Notes: generated by a model from the sequence alone, not told the origin. DNA of 64,000 nucleotides from Linnemannia hyalina (GCA_019671135.1 JAHRHY010000029.1:1-64000); one strand, 5' to 3'. Positions 46,401-58,371 are shown, counted from the first letter of the stretch. Program-made: numbers and translations.

Positions 46401-49277
46401 CCTGAAAGTTCCTTGTCAGATGTCCCGAACCTCGAGCCGTTATTCCTATCGTCTCCATCCCAACGGTGAAAGCATCCGTGCGTGCAAATAAACCGCCCAC
46501 AGTCCGGGGAAGTCTCGGATGCGTCTCCGACTCCCAACAATGTGCACCGATCGGTTCTTGCCCTGGGTAGCTGCCACAACTCAAAACCGGCATTGGACCA
46601 ACCACTGTGGTCATCAAAGTCGGGCTTGGAAAAGACATAACATTGGTTCCGACTTTGCAAAATGGTCCAACCCAGACAACCTCCTGAAACTGGTAGCTCG
46701 AGTAGTATCACTCCATGACTGTTTGACTCACTCTTACCCCAAATGCGGGCAAGACGAATGAGACCCTTTTTGTCGTTCATGATAAATCTGAACGTACATT
46801 GTTGGTTCTCATCGTAGAAACTGTCCCTGTTTTGTTTGGGACCGTGCCTCCAGGACTCTGAGCAATCTGGCCCACAGACTGCCGCTGTGGTTGTGGGCTC
46901 GAGGTCCAGCAGTTTGATGCTCCGGGATGTACGAACAATGGCAGTTCCGATCGCGTTCTGCTGACCCAATGTCTTCGACGGCAGCACATGGATAAGCCTT
47001 GACCCGAGAGGGATAGCTACAGTCGTCTCTTGAATGTCCTCCAAATAATGCATGTCGACATATCGAACAAGCTCTGAAGTTTTATCGCCATCTTCTTGAA
47101 TGTCGTTTTGTTGCAGCATTGCTAGTCGTCCGTTCCCTCGAGAAAGAACAACATGCGAATACGTGACATACTCGTTCTCGCGGTACTTCCAAGCAATATT
47201 GGTCCTGAGATTCTGCAGTTGTCCGTTCTTGGTCGAATAGGTGCAGACGAGGGAGTCGCGAAACACGGCCAGCAGAGATTCATCCGTGGACAAGACTGGT
47301 GTGGATCCTTTTGGAAAGTATCCAACGTTCCTTCCCGTCCGCCAGTTCCAAACCGAGATCTCTTTGTGGGTATTCACGTACCATACAAACATTGAGTTTT
47401 GAAGATTCTTCATCAATAGCCTGTAGGATGTGTAATCTCCATTGAGCGAGAGCGCGGCGAGAGATACGGTGTAGAGCAGCTTGAGTCCTGTTCGAGCTTC
47501 ATACACCTCCAAGCAGCGACCGTTGCAAGTTACTAGGACAAACTTCCGCGGATCTGCTGACTGCCTGTTGTCGTTGCTGCGTTGCTCCAAACGGTGTTGA
47601 AACTTTGCAAATCCGGCGAAAGTAAAGAGCGGCGATATCTTGTCGTACCGGACTTCCTCCAGCCCATTGCTCTGAGTGACAGCCTGTTTGTCACCACTAC
47701 CACCGACTGTCGGCGTTTTCATTTCAAACAGCTGTTGCTTGACCGTCGTGGCTTCTGCTGCTGAAGCTGCCGTTATGGTGGTCGTTGTTGGCTTGCGTTG
47801 AAACACTCTCAACGGAAACTTTCCAGCCGAGAACCCATCCTCGATGAGTTTGCGCGGTGTATCAAACACGGTCACAAGCTCTCCATTGCTCGACAAGGCG
47901 ACATCGAGGAGCGACATATCGAGCTCTTCTACTCCATCGATCATGAACGCTATCCATGCCATTGGTCGTCTTGACTTGGTCAGATCATCCTTTTCCTTGT
48001 TGTTGGAGTAATAGTAGTAGCCGTTCAAATCCCACAGATCCAAAAAGAACTCCACCCCACGGCCCTTTCTAGAAATTGTCACCACGGTTTTTTTATCCTG
48101 AGAAACCGCAGTCGCCAAGATATAAACCTTTTGAAAGTCCTCCCGGATAGAAGGCGGGATGAGCTCCAGTGGCGTGTCTACTCTGCGAGTAACAGGCAGT
48201 GCGAGAATCGAGGGGCCATCTCGCTCGTGTTCTTGCTCTTGTTCTTGCCCTTCTTCTTCGGGATCGCAAGGTCTCATCTCGAATAGAAAAGCCGTGCCTG
48301 GTTTTGGAGAACTGTTATCGATCGTTTCGATAATGTTTTGACTGCTGCCGGTATTGTCGGCTCCCTTGAGTCGGTCCACAAACTCGAAACGCAAATCGAG
48401 CGAAGCCACTAGCTGGTAGCCTTTCTCGACATGGATCTTTGTGTCGAGTCGAAAGCGAACTGTCCGAGCTTTTTTTGGGAGGAGTAGGAGAACAAAACAT
48501 TTGAAAACGATTATTAGTCCTCCAAAAGCCTCTCTTCCCGTTACCCACGTTGACCCATAATTTTCTAGCATCCTCCGTTACCTACTTTGTTGTTCTTGTT
48601 GTTCATGTTGGTCTTCTTTTAATTTCTTCCACAAACCCGATACCTCCGTACGGTCGCCGTGGTTCTAAATAAAAAATGCAAAAGAAAAAAAATTGGTCAG
48701 GTCTGAATTTGTTTTTTGCTCGGTCTATTTTTTTTTTTGAGTGAGGAACAAACAAACAAAAAACACTCACCCCTGTGAGAACTAGAGTTACTTTCGTCAA
48801 CTTCCCAATCCGATTAGAAGCAGGGACGGAGACGCTCCAGATGGCGATGTAGTCACCAGGGTCTGTGAATGCACTCACCGAGGCCTTGTACTATTTTATT
48901 GTATATAAAAGCGGTAATATTGGTGAGCAACCCATAGCCTCGCCTCGAGCACGCACAGGACGGTAGAACATTGAAAACCATTTTTGTACCTTGACATGAC
49001 CGATGGAAGCCGAAAACAAGACGTTCGTTCTCTTATCAGGGTTGATAATTTCCGGAACAGTCTGGTATGGGCTCAGTGGTTGCTGCTGCTGCTGCAACAG
49101 TAGTGCTGCTGTAGCTGGTTCCTGCCTGTCCTCAGAACTGGTACTGGGTCGAATTGCTTCGATCGTGGTGGAGGTGGTGGTCTGACTATTGTCCTCTTGA
49201 TCGTTATCGTCGTCGTGGCTGCCAGAGGAGGCTACGGACAGATCCACGATAACGTGACTGTCGTTCGACCTTGACAT
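43485..49277 (-). CDS. large propeller-like/TRP-like ion-channel protein
   Basis: Nine exons join in frame: 49277-48990, 48890-48771, 48664-48586, 48468-46276, 46132-44998, 44903-44768, 44673-44404, 44306-44192 and 44092-43485, giving about 1647 aa. The fourth intron (46275-46133) removes in-frame stops. The N terminus is acidic and Gln-rich. Residues about 160-890 look like a divergent beta-propeller (repeated FVLVTCNGRCLEVYE, SVWNWRTGRNVGYF blocks). About 890-1150 is helical. From about 1180 there are five or six membrane segments, including FEFLVLV-like and VDLWAYVIPMVSSCILIADS helices. A pore-like ATYFFM/TGDYGP is formed across an intron, and a last helix FFFLTAVLMMNVVV follows, as in TRP/voltage-gated-like ion-transport domains. 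The C terminus has a Glu/Asp-rich run and a coiled coil (LKTELDEIKDLLAVQ). I infer a plasma- or vacuolar-membrane cation channel with a cytosolic sensor; the ion and stimulus are unknown. Confidence 0.75.
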
Positions 49278-50750
49278 TACTGAATTTTACACTACTGAAA
49301 AAACAAAGCTGGATAAGAGTGGAGTCAAAGGTGAAGGAGGGAAAGAAGTCAGGAAAAGTGTTTAAAAAAAAGAGAAAACGGAAAAGGCACAAGTCTTTTT
49401 AATGGTCGTTCGATTTTTTTTTTTTGTTATTGCTTTTTTGCATGGTTGTTGAGCTTGCAAAGTACTTGTGTGCAGCAGGTTTAGCCCAATGGTCAATTGA
49501 TTCGATATGAAGGAAAATAAGATCCTCCCGCGGGACAAACAAAAAACAAATTGTCAACATGCCGACCAGAAGGAGCGAGCCAACAATCGACGGATGGGGG
49601 GAAGGTGGAGAAAAAGCACTGCATTCCAGAAAGGTACCCTCGATTTTTTCGTCAGTTCCCTTGAAATTTTCTCTGTGCAACCATGATTGATGTTGACTGA
49701 CCAATGCCCGCAGAATACATCGTCAATTTGCTCGTGAGAACAATACGAGAGATGGTAAAGCCCCCGCCCCGAGGTAAATATAGCACAAAAATGGGTGGGT
49801 ACATTGCCAAATTGTCAAGTCGAGAAGGTCCGCGCTAAAATTTGCTCCTCTACCTGTAATACTATCATCTACGCCTATGCAGCATAATTTTCCTTTCTTC
49901 CCGCTGTGAGCCGATACGGCATTTTTTTCTCATATATTTCCACTGTACGCCTGTCGCCCATACAACATTTTTTCCTTTTTCCCGCTGTAAGCACTTGGGA
50001 AGTGTCATTGCCTCCCAACCTAAAAGACATGAATACATACTGCCACGTTCCGTGAGTGATCGGTCGATTCTTGTGTAACATTGCAAGTGATCGGTCGACC
50101 CTTGGCATGATCGATCACGCTTTGCCTTGCTTTGCCATTTGCTTCGCTTTTTGTATATAAACTCATAAAAGGTAGCATATTTAGTTCCTCATTTAGCTTA
50201 AAGATAGGGGCTTGTCGCCGTTGCTATAGTGGAGGATTTGCTCTTTCCATATAAGAAAACCCAAAAAAAAAAAACTGTCTGTTCATGACTCCCGCTTGCT
50301 TAGATGGTAGACTGGCGCGAGAGAATGATTCTGGCACTTCCCCGACATCAGTTGATAGTAAGGGGGGAGGGGGGGGGTTTACCTCGTACCGAAAAAAAAC
50401 GAATGGTAGATTGTTTCTTGTTATTAGCTGGGGCCGCTGGAGGGTCTTTTTTATCTCCAGTCGTCTTGAATTTTTGATGGGAGACTCCTAGGGGTATGGT
50501 GATGCTAGCCCTGCGCTCATTTACTGCCCTCACAACAGGATTTAGGAGAATTGCTCAAGCCTTATGTATGCTTGCTTTTTTCTTTTCTTTTTTTCTCCTA
50601 GTCGGGGGCGGGGCGGCGCAGCAAGTCAGGCAGGCAGGTGTGAGCGAAGTAGGCGCAGACGACACATCCATAGATCATTCTCTAAAACAGCCCTTAAATA
50701 GACACCCATGAGTAAAAGAGAGAGAGAGAGGGAAAAAACAAATCTAAACA
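49278..50750. other. intergenic, no gene seen
   Basis: Includes the upstream region of the channel gene, two similar blocks with TTTTCCTTTCTTCCCGCTGT and TTTTTCCTTTTTCCCGCTGT near 49889 and 49970, GATCGGTCGA repeats near 50059 and 50089, and a TATATAAA at 50154. No supported coding region. Confidence 0.5.
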
Positions 50751-50754
50751 ATAA

Positions 50755-50890
50755 ATGGCTTAACACGGCTCGTGTTTCAGGAAACTTTACATGGCTCTAG
50801 ACAATATTTTTTACATGGCTCGTGCACGGGAAATTTTACATGGCTTTAGCACGACATTTTTAGACGCCTCGTGCACAAGAAATTTTAAAC
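50755..50890. repeat. degenerate ACATGGCTCGTG repeats
   Basis: About four drifting units of roughly 35 bp (GGCTCGTG...AAATTTTACATGGCT). They recall the TTTTTACATGG repeats at 70-370. Confidence 0.5.
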
Positions 50891-51083
50891 ACCATCCGTT
50901 TCTGCTCCTTCCTTTTGATAACCCTCTCTTGACCATCACCTCCTGTCCTTACCCTCTCGTCCCTACTGCTGTTACAGGGTGCCAGAGCTGGATGGGGCGA
51001 ATTGGTCTTTTTTGTGGGCATTGTTATCTGACGAGGCAAAAGAGAAAAACCCTTAGTCGCCGTCTGCCTTAATGGAAAGCCCT

Positions 51084-51498
51084 TAATTTGCGCCCTCAGA
51101 AAGAAAGAGAGAGGAGATGTTGTTCTTTCGAACAAATCTATAGAACAATGGGCTTAATCTCAGCAGATCGTAGCAACAAGGCTACTCTACTGCTTACAAT
51201 ACCCCGTTCAATTAAAGTCGTCTGCAATGGATTTATCTCTTCCAATATTTGAAATTAACATTAGCAGGAACCTCACAAAGCCTTTCCGCTCTGCAAGATA
51301 ACCCCACGTAGTATGATTCAGGATCCGAGGATCTATTCGTATTCAACTAAAAATCGGAAAAGGCGGTAATCGTCGCGTTCTAGCACGGGTTCTGACTTAG
51401 AGGCGTTCAGCCATAACCCAACGGATGATAGCTTCGGGCCATTGCCTGCTCAGGCAGGCCCAAATACCAATTATCCGAATGAACGGTTCCTCTCGTAC
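51084..51498 (-). repeat. 28S-headed dispersed repeat, truncated copy D
   Basis: CCCTTAAT at 51084, a GAAAGAAAGAGAGAG spacer, then 51115-51498 antisense to 28S. In rRNA sense the copy begins inside the sarcin-ricin region (GTACGAGAGGAACC), so about 200 nt of the usual beginning are missing. The terminal end is complete. 5' truncation with an intact 3' end is typical of target-primed reverse transcription. Confidence 0.8.
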
Positions 51499-51929
51499 AC
51501 GGGAAACGGAGTTAATTCGCCATCAACGAGGCAGAACAGTTAAGGTGTTTGTCATTATGTTGCGTAGCATGGGGAGAGGTGGGTGCGTCTGAAGAATGAA
51601 GGTGAAGGTTGAAGGAAGATGGTTAGAGCCAAAGGAAAGGATAAGGGCGGACGAGGAAAGAAAGAGGATGATGCCAAGGGAAGGGGTATAAGGCAAAAGC
51701 GGGCGTGTGAACGATGATAAATATACCAAGGTCTTGATGGGTCGCTAATGTGCTAAGCGAGATGATGGTGGCAAAGACGTGGCCACGCAAACGTACGTAC
51801 GTAATAATGAAAGCCACGTGATGACAAATGGGTGACGTTACCGTATTTTGTATACACACAACTGCGGCATAAAGCCTTGTTGCACATCCTTACTCTTTCC
51901 ATCGCTTTCTTCCTTTCAAGCGCCTTCCT

Positions 51930-52030
51930 TCTTGCATCCTTCCTCTTCTGCATCCTTCCTCTTCTGCATCCTTCCTCTTCTGCATCCTTCCTCTTCTGCA
52001 TCCTTCCACTTTTGCATTCTTCCCCTTCTG
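51930..52030 (+). repeat. 16-bp tandem repeat
   Basis: CTGCATCCTTCCTCTT repeats about six times (GCAT at 51934, 51950, 51966 and on) upstream of the Crinkler remnant at 52145. Confidence 0.8.
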
Positions 52031-52144
52031 CATCCTTCCCTCTCTCATTCTCTCAATCACAACCAATCATCAAACCAGCCATTCACGAACTCATTCATCA
52101 ATCACTAATAACACTCACGCGAACCATCCAATACTGTCCCCGCG

Positions 52145-53287
52145 ATGCCGAAGGTCGTGTCGTCGATTTCAAAGAACAAGAGGAAAGGAAAGAGGGGGGC
52201 CTTAAGTAACTTTTTCGGACAGGAAACAGCCGAAGACTCAATGATCCAACCACAGAGTTCCACGCCGGTCGCCGACATTACTCTACGCTGTGTTTTTGAT
52301 GGAGAGAGCAATTCGAATTCTTTCCAGGTCAGCCTTCCCCTGACAGCTGACGTTGGTGACCTCAAGGATGCAATCAAGGACAAGAATAGTCCTGAATTCG
52401 ACTTCAAAGCCGCACACAGGCTCATTCTCTGGAAAGTCCTGATTCCTCTCCCACAAGACTACAACGACGACGACGACATCGAAGAAGAAGTAGAGGAGGA
52501 GGAGGAGGAGGAGGAGGAGGAGGAGGAGGAGGGCGGCTCGCGCGTTTGCCTCGACGAAATACCGAAGAAGGAGAAGAAACTACTCGAGAGAGCATCGAGA
52601 AAGGTCTCTATTGTCTTTGGCAGTCACCCTGACGATAACACGATCCATGTCGTCGTCAAGCGTCCCCCGCCAGGTAATGCATCAGCTTTGTTTTCTAATC
52701 GCATGGACTTGTCTGTGAAAAGCTATTGTATTGACCATTTGTGTTATGTACTCACCTTTTCTTTTGCTTCCAATAGCCCGGAAACGAGACTACGAAGAAG
52801 ATGAAGATGGTGAGTCATGCTCTGTGCTGCGACACAATTGTTTATTATTCATTCAATCATCCGTGAGTACTTACACTGCTGTCTCTCTCTCGCAGAGCCT
52901 TCTTCCAAGAGAAGTCGTCTTAATTCGGGTACGATAAAAAGGGCGATTGCGGCGGTCGGTCTTATGGGAAAGGCTGTAGTGAGTGGACGATAAAACCTTT
53001 CTCGTCTAAACAACAAAGAAAAAGTCGCCCTTCTTGCTGAAATTGACGAAGATGTTGGGGAGACAGAGACCTTTGACTCGTTGTCTAGCACTGCCAGCCT
53101 GCTACGAATCACCAGCGCCAATATCGAAGCCTTGGACAAAATGTCGGCACTAGACAGCACCATTTTCCCTGTTGTAGAAACAGCAGATCTCTACGTCCGA
53201 CAGACTTACAAGGATCTTTACAACACAATTCTCGGTCGATTTCAGGGTGACGGTTGTTGCAGCTTAAGTGTCAGTCCACACTGTTAG
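52145..53287 (+). pseudogene. Crinkler 2, N-terminal half with in-frame stop, truncated
   Basis: Exons 52145-52673, 52777-52809 and 52896 onward join in frame. The header domain has ITLRCVFDGESNSNSFQVSL, LILWKVLIPLPQDY, a long Glu run from the GAG repeat at 52493-52531, and NTIHVVVKRPPP, all matching the Crinkler ubiquitin-like header. A basic KRSRLNS stretch leads to GLMGKAVVSGR, then TAA at 52991-52993. The same frame continues in homology (LSRLNNKEKVALL, TYKDLYNTILGRFQGD) to TAG at 53285-53287. No NTPase or effector domain follows. The gene is therefore broken twice, by a stop and by loss of the C-terminal part. It is followed at once by a MULE. Described only; no repaired form is given. 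Confidence 0.75.
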
Positions 53288-53401
53288 TCTTAAGGGTAGT
53301 CAGTAGATCAGCTAGCATATATATATCTTTCATAGGGATCATTAAAGACCCCAGCTTTCTCACCATTTCCTGTCCCATTAGTGTTCATATCACAACGGTT
53401 T

Positions 53402-56276
53402 TCAAGATCCCGAAATTCTGTCTCGAATTATTGTTGCAGGAACATCCGGGATTGGTTTATCTTTGCTGCCATAGCTAAGAGAGTACCCTCTCGATACAAG
53501 TTCATCGTCAACCTCAAATCTCTCCATGTAGTAGTAGCAATGCGTGACCGCCTCCATAATAGTCATCTTGCGGTTGGTCGGCAAGGTTTTCTTGTATGCG
53601 CTTCCCAGCCCTTCCTGCGCATTAGTGTCCTTGGCTAATCTTGAGGTGTCAGCATCGGTCATGGCGGGGAAAATGAGAGACTCTCGACAAGGGTCTTGGT
53701 ACCATGCAAGCCATGTAGTAATCGCTGGGCCTGGAATTCGGTTCTTTAGGGCGGTAGTGATGGACTTGTACTCCTCAACTGACAACTTCTCAAGGAGTCT
53801 GTTCGTTGCAGACAAAAAGTAATCCTTGTGTTCGGGTGGACACTCGGGGCTTTTAGCGAACTTCCATGCATTACGCTTGAAGTGAACACCACAGAATCCA
53901 TAGATCCCTTCGAGTTTGACAGGGGTAGGCTCAGGGACATTACAAAACTCCCTGACAGCTAGCACAAATCCCTGTTGCTCGGCAGCGGAGAGATCGCAGG
54001 TCATGCCTGGAAATTCGTTTGAGAAAACCTCCAGAGTAGGCTTGGAGTCCCACAAAGTCTGGAACACCACTAAAAAGTGAGCCTTGTAATGGTACTTGGA
54101 CATGCCGAGAAGAAAGCTGACAACCATGGGAAGAGTTCTCTTCAAGGATCGACTGTATCTGGATGTCATGGTGATATTGATGTCGCGATAGGGGGGCTCG
54201 GTGATAATGCCATGGATGGAGTCAGTCATTAAACAGCTATCTCTTGCGACAAGACGGGAACGCATGGCATCTGTCCGAATAATAACATGGCCATTCTCAG
54301 TGTCCGGAGAGATAGCCACAATCACCTTCTTGCCCATGCGAGCATTGAAAGAAAGGAGGCCAGCAATCCCATCAAAAGTTTTGGTCTTTTGTTCTGCCTT
54401 GATACCCTTTCGATAATGGTAGAAGCGACCAGAGTGTGCGAGACCCGGATGGATAGATGAGGCTGCAGACCGAAAATCGTTCGCAATTAGTGCCTTGCTG
54501 GTGGTCTGCTCGGGCGCAAGTTTAACCCATTTTTTGAGCTCGCGCTTGGCCTCAGGAGGTACTCGAACAGGCGGGGGCTTGAGATGGTTATGGAATCCTT
54601 TGTGATGAATCTCAATAGTAGTGTCGTTGCAGGCATGATGGACAGCCATAGTCGCAGCGCAGTTCTTGTATGCAAGGGGGTTGTGTTGGTGTTCTTTTTT
54701 ATTGCATCGGGATAGCGCTGGCGGTGGGAGAGCGTCCTTTCTCTTCAAGGCTGGCTGCACGGGGCGCTCGGTGTATTCACACAAAGGATCCTGATCGCAA
54801 AAGTAGATGCCTAGACACACCTTGTGGTAGACGACCTTGAGCATCGGTGGCGGGACCTTCGAGTCGATTTTGGACTCTTTTTCGGCAGTATTCAATGGCG
54901 CACCCTCTGGTCCGATACCTTGTTGAAAGATGATCCCTGGAGCTCTAAGGTACTGGTTGCAATAGCTCGATCGAACTGTGCGCGCTTGACCTTGGTTTCA
55001 CTATCCTTGACCTTGTACCACTTCTCTCCTGATCTGCCTTTGCGAAACTCGTGGACGTGGCTGTAAAGAAGGAATGTAGCCCACCCCACACTGTGGGGGT
55101 CAGTCTTGGAGTCACCGCCTTCGATGATGCGTTCTTCAACAACAGCACCGTTCGGAAATTCGATGGAGGAAGGATAGTTGTATGTTCTCGCTGGCTGTGA
55201 CGCATTGGAGTCGAGTACATCAGATTGGCTTTGTGGAGGGTCAATGTATATCAGAATCGGTGGAGAGCAAGGAAGAGACGGACTGAGCGGAAACGGAGTA
55301 GGCGAAGTCGCATTGTTGACAGAGTATATGGTAGAGGTTGTTGCTGAAGGATGGCTGTCAGAGGACTGAGAGAAAAGCAGAGGGGTATGAGCAGAATAGG
55401 CAGAGAGAACAGGTACGGTAGTCACGGAAGGCAGGACAGAAAAGAGAGGCACGGTGGGTAGTGCAGACAAGTCAGGCAAGGCAGGCAGGGCAGACAAGGG
55501 GGCCATCGGGTTCTGGCGTGACAAAGGGGTCACCAAGTTTTGGCCAGGAAGAGAGAAGAATGAATTAGCGTGGTCCATAAATGCCTCCTGGCAAAGAACC
55601 ACGGATTCGTCCTCTAGCGAAACCTGTAAACAAAGAAAGAAAAAGAGGACAGATTAGATTTACCCCAGCATATAAAAAAAAGAAAACAAATGGATGTACA
55701 AGGGTGTTTACCATGTCATCAAAAGGGCCTTCCAACGAACGCACTATAGAGGGAGCACTCGTGCTGTCCTGGGATCCATGTGGCGGGACACTGACAGTTG
55801 GCTGAGGCTGGGGGTCGACTGGAAACAATTGACCTAAAGTCTGTAAAGTGAAAGAGGTGAATATATGGAGGAGCTAAAAGAAGAGGAAAGGACCAAAGGA
55901 AGAGCGAGAGAGAAGCAAGGTTCAATGCCCATTGCTTGTTACCTAACTGATTGTCCGTGAGTGGGAAGAGACAACAGTGTCTGAGCTGTTTCCAGCGAGC
56001 TCAAGTGGTGGTGACCATCGAGGGCAGAGTCCGAAGCACTCGGAACAGAGGCAGACTGAAAAGACGACGCAAATGATTGTAAGTCGCAAGATTTAGATTC
56101 AGACATAAGAAAACAAGCAGCAAGCGCACGTTTGTTACCTGTCCTTTCTTGGTCAACGCTCTATAGGCGAGCTCTGCAACGCCCAAAACAAGTTTAGCTG
56201 TGTCCTCTGAAGACTTTTCTAGGACATGTTCGATATACCGAAAAAGGGCAGCTTCGAATTCACTTTTGGGCGACAT
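53402..56276 (-). pseudogene. MULE-like transposase with GCM-type zinc domain, one-base frameshift
   Basis: Exons 56276-56139, 56055-55948, 55840-55712 and 55623-53402 join with phase-0 introns (the second donor is GTTAGG). The last exon is 2222 nt, one short of a multiple of three. The frame changes near 54925-54930, between LELQGSSF and GIGPEGAPLNTAE. Before the break is a Pro/Ser/Leu-rich linker and a WATFLLYSHVHEFRKG segment. After it come a Cys/His module (GIYFCDQDPLCEYTER to CAATMAVHHACNDTTIEIHH and GFHNHLKPP), resembling GCM/FLYWCH zinc domains, and a DDE-type core (LMTDSIHGI, MTCDLSAAEQQGFVLAVREF, GVHFKRNAWKF). These fit Mutator-like transposases. Terminal inverted repeats were not found by eye. 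If the missing base is real, the transposase is inactive; if it is a sequencing error, the gene is whole. Confidence 0.65.
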
Positions 56277-56504
56277 TGTTGAGAGAAAGTGGAGTGCTTT
56301 TTTTTTTTTTTTTTTTTTTTTCAAAAGTGACCTAATGACTATTTTTGTTTATTTTTTGGTCAAAGAAATGAGGAAAGAAAGAGAAACAAAGGTTGTTTGG
56401 TCAAGAATAAAAAAAAAGAAAAATGAGCGTAAGTGATCAAGTGCATCCTCTTTTTTCAAATGGTGATGACTTCGGCATTTCGTCACCATATCAGAATTAA
56501 CACA

Positions 56505-56520
56505 CATGGTGATCACCATG
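56505..56520. other. perfect 16-bp palindrome
   Basis: CATGGTGATCACCATG, within a region rich in GGTGAT/ATCACC between the MULE and the mariner-like element. Role unknown. Confidence 0.6.
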
Positions 56521-56680
56521 AGAACAATGAGAATGGATGACGGTGATCCATTTGTGAATCCATCTGATGCCGATGGAGGAATTAGCATGAATGTAGAAAA
56601 ACGTGAATCATCTGATCACTCATGCTCAGCACTGAAGAGTTATTTGACATGAACAGTTTCTTTTGAATCAAAATCGACTA

Positions 56681-57567
56681 TTGCGCGTTTCAAATAAAAT
56701 GATGTAAATTTTTTCTGTCTAATGGGAGAATAGTCTCTAATCGGAGAATTCTTATTCGAACTGTTTCGGATGCTAATCTGACACCATCAAGGAAATTTTT
56801 CATTTTCATTGCTCTCGCAAAAAAAAAAAAGCATCGTTCTTCCACCTTGCCACCATGTCCAAGAAACAAAATCCTTCAAAGAGACGTATCCTTACCCGCC
56901 AGAGCGCTCCTCCACAAAAGTTCTGACGCTGTTCTGCACTTCTGTTGGCCAAACTGGAGGGACTAGGCGTGCCTTCTTCTCATACACTTGCCCTGTCGCA
57001 TTGAAGCATTCTGTGACAATGGTTGGTTAAAATGATCTACGTTGTTTCTCATCGAAGGAAGGTCATTTCATATTGTATTTACCTGTCCAACGTTTGATTG
57101 TGCCAGCGGATATGCCTAATAAAGAAGCTACTTCATTCAGATCGATGGCCATGAAGCTGAAAAGTATAACTGCCCTCCATCGAAGATCCTCGGAATATGT
57201 CATGGAGCGGAAATATTTTTTGTGGAGAATTGATTTTTCTCTTTTTTTTGTGAGGGAGAAAGGATAATTTTTAAAACACTTCGAGTAGCCAGCATTACCA
57301 TGCTTGAATAGCTTAACCCTTAGTGTTTTGAGGTCAAACTTTCACCTCAAAACACTAAGTGATAAACTATTCCTAGGTCGTTATTCGCTCTGTTCCAAGC
57401 GTTGACCAAGCAAAGCATTGTGTGGAGCAGGTTTAGCATGCTGATTGCACAAAAAATTAGCCCTCTAATCGGAATGATTAGTGGTCTAATCGGAAAATGA
57501 AAAAAATTGACATTCGTTTAATCAATGATTAGCTGTCCGAATTAATTATTTTACTTGAAACGCGCAA
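56681..57567 (-). mobile_element. mariner-like element, 887 bp, internally deleted
   Basis: Inverted ends TTGCGCGTTTCAAATAAAAT and, on the other strand, TTGCGCGTTTCAAGTAAAAT are flanked by TA (56679-56680 and 57568-57569). On the minus strand from 57203, MTYSEDLRWRAVILFSFMAI then LNEVASLLGISAGTIKRWT is the first helix-turn-helix of a Tc1/mariner (IS630-type) transposase. A GTAAAT...CACAG intron leads to ECFNATGQVYEKKARLVPP. The rest of the transposase, including the DDE domain, is missing. A perfect 16-bp hairpin lies inside at 57319-57359. Confidence 0.8.
57319..57359. other. perfect 16-bp inverted repeat
   Basis: CTTAGTGTTTTGAGGT and ACCTCAAAACACTAAG are separated by 9 nt. Wider imperfect pairing (GAATAG...CTATTC) surrounds it. 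It lies within the mariner-like element. Confidence 0.8.
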
Positions 57568-57691
57568 TACTTCAAAATATAAGGTGTATGCGAAAGGCTG
57601 ACGCGGACTCCGGTTGCTTACCTTGTTTATATGATATGGCGAGCACAGGGTGACATAGTCTTTGGATGTGAAGAGGAAGGAAAAGTTTGGT

Positions 57692-57914
57692 TGTAATAGC
57701 AACAGAAGAAGGGTGACAGACAAGAGCAGGAGGAAGAAACTGATGGTGTTTATTGTACAGGGGAGCCAGGGTATTTATGTATGCTATGCTATGGGCTCCG
57801 GGATGGTGGTGATGTGGTGAGGTGGTGATGTGGTTAGATGGGGATGTAATTAGGTGATAATGTGGTTAGATGAAACAGTGGTTAGATGACGCTAATGATC
57901 TAGGGTCACAACAG
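57692..57914 (-). repeat. LTR-like repeat, left inverted copy
   Basis: On the minus strand this runs TGTTGTGACCC to TTGCTATTACA. It contains CATCTAACCACAT-type repeats and TACAATAAACATCA, giving TG...CA ends and a polyadenylation-like signal. The part 57692-57860 is an inverted match to 58978-59151. No gene lies between 57570 and 58370. Confidence 0.6.
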
Positions 57915-58075
57915 ACTATGATACTGTGACATTGGTGTATATGAAGAAAAAATATCAAGTGGTTGGATTGATGATGTATTTATACTCAAATTTTAGAGAA
58001 AGAGTGCTTCGCCTTAGGTAGATGCGGAATGTTCTATAGTTTGAGGCAAAGAGGAAAATGAAGCTTTACCACCTT

Positions 58076-58130
58076 GAGGCTGAATTCAACGCTGATTTTG
58101 AGGCTGATTTTGAGGCTGATTTTGAGGCGT
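58076..58130 (+). repeat. 15-bp tandem repeat
   Basis: GAGGCTGATTTT repeats about three times (with GAGGCTGAATTCAACGCTGATTTT just before it). Confidence 0.7.
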
Positions 58131-58371
58131 AAGGGTTACTTCGCACTGTGTCAATGCCAGATATGGCACGCGCCCTGACCAATGACGGTTGAGGCGTTAT
58201 CCTCAAAGATTCATGACCGCCCTTCATACGTTTAGAATGTGGCTCCAGTACAAAGCACCTTCATTTGTGGCTGTAACCGACGTTAGCCCCCAGCATTGAG
58301 GTTAAGCCCCATTACACCCCTACTTTAGCCTCTAATGTTGCGCCCAACCTTTTCTGTCTCTATAACTGGCT

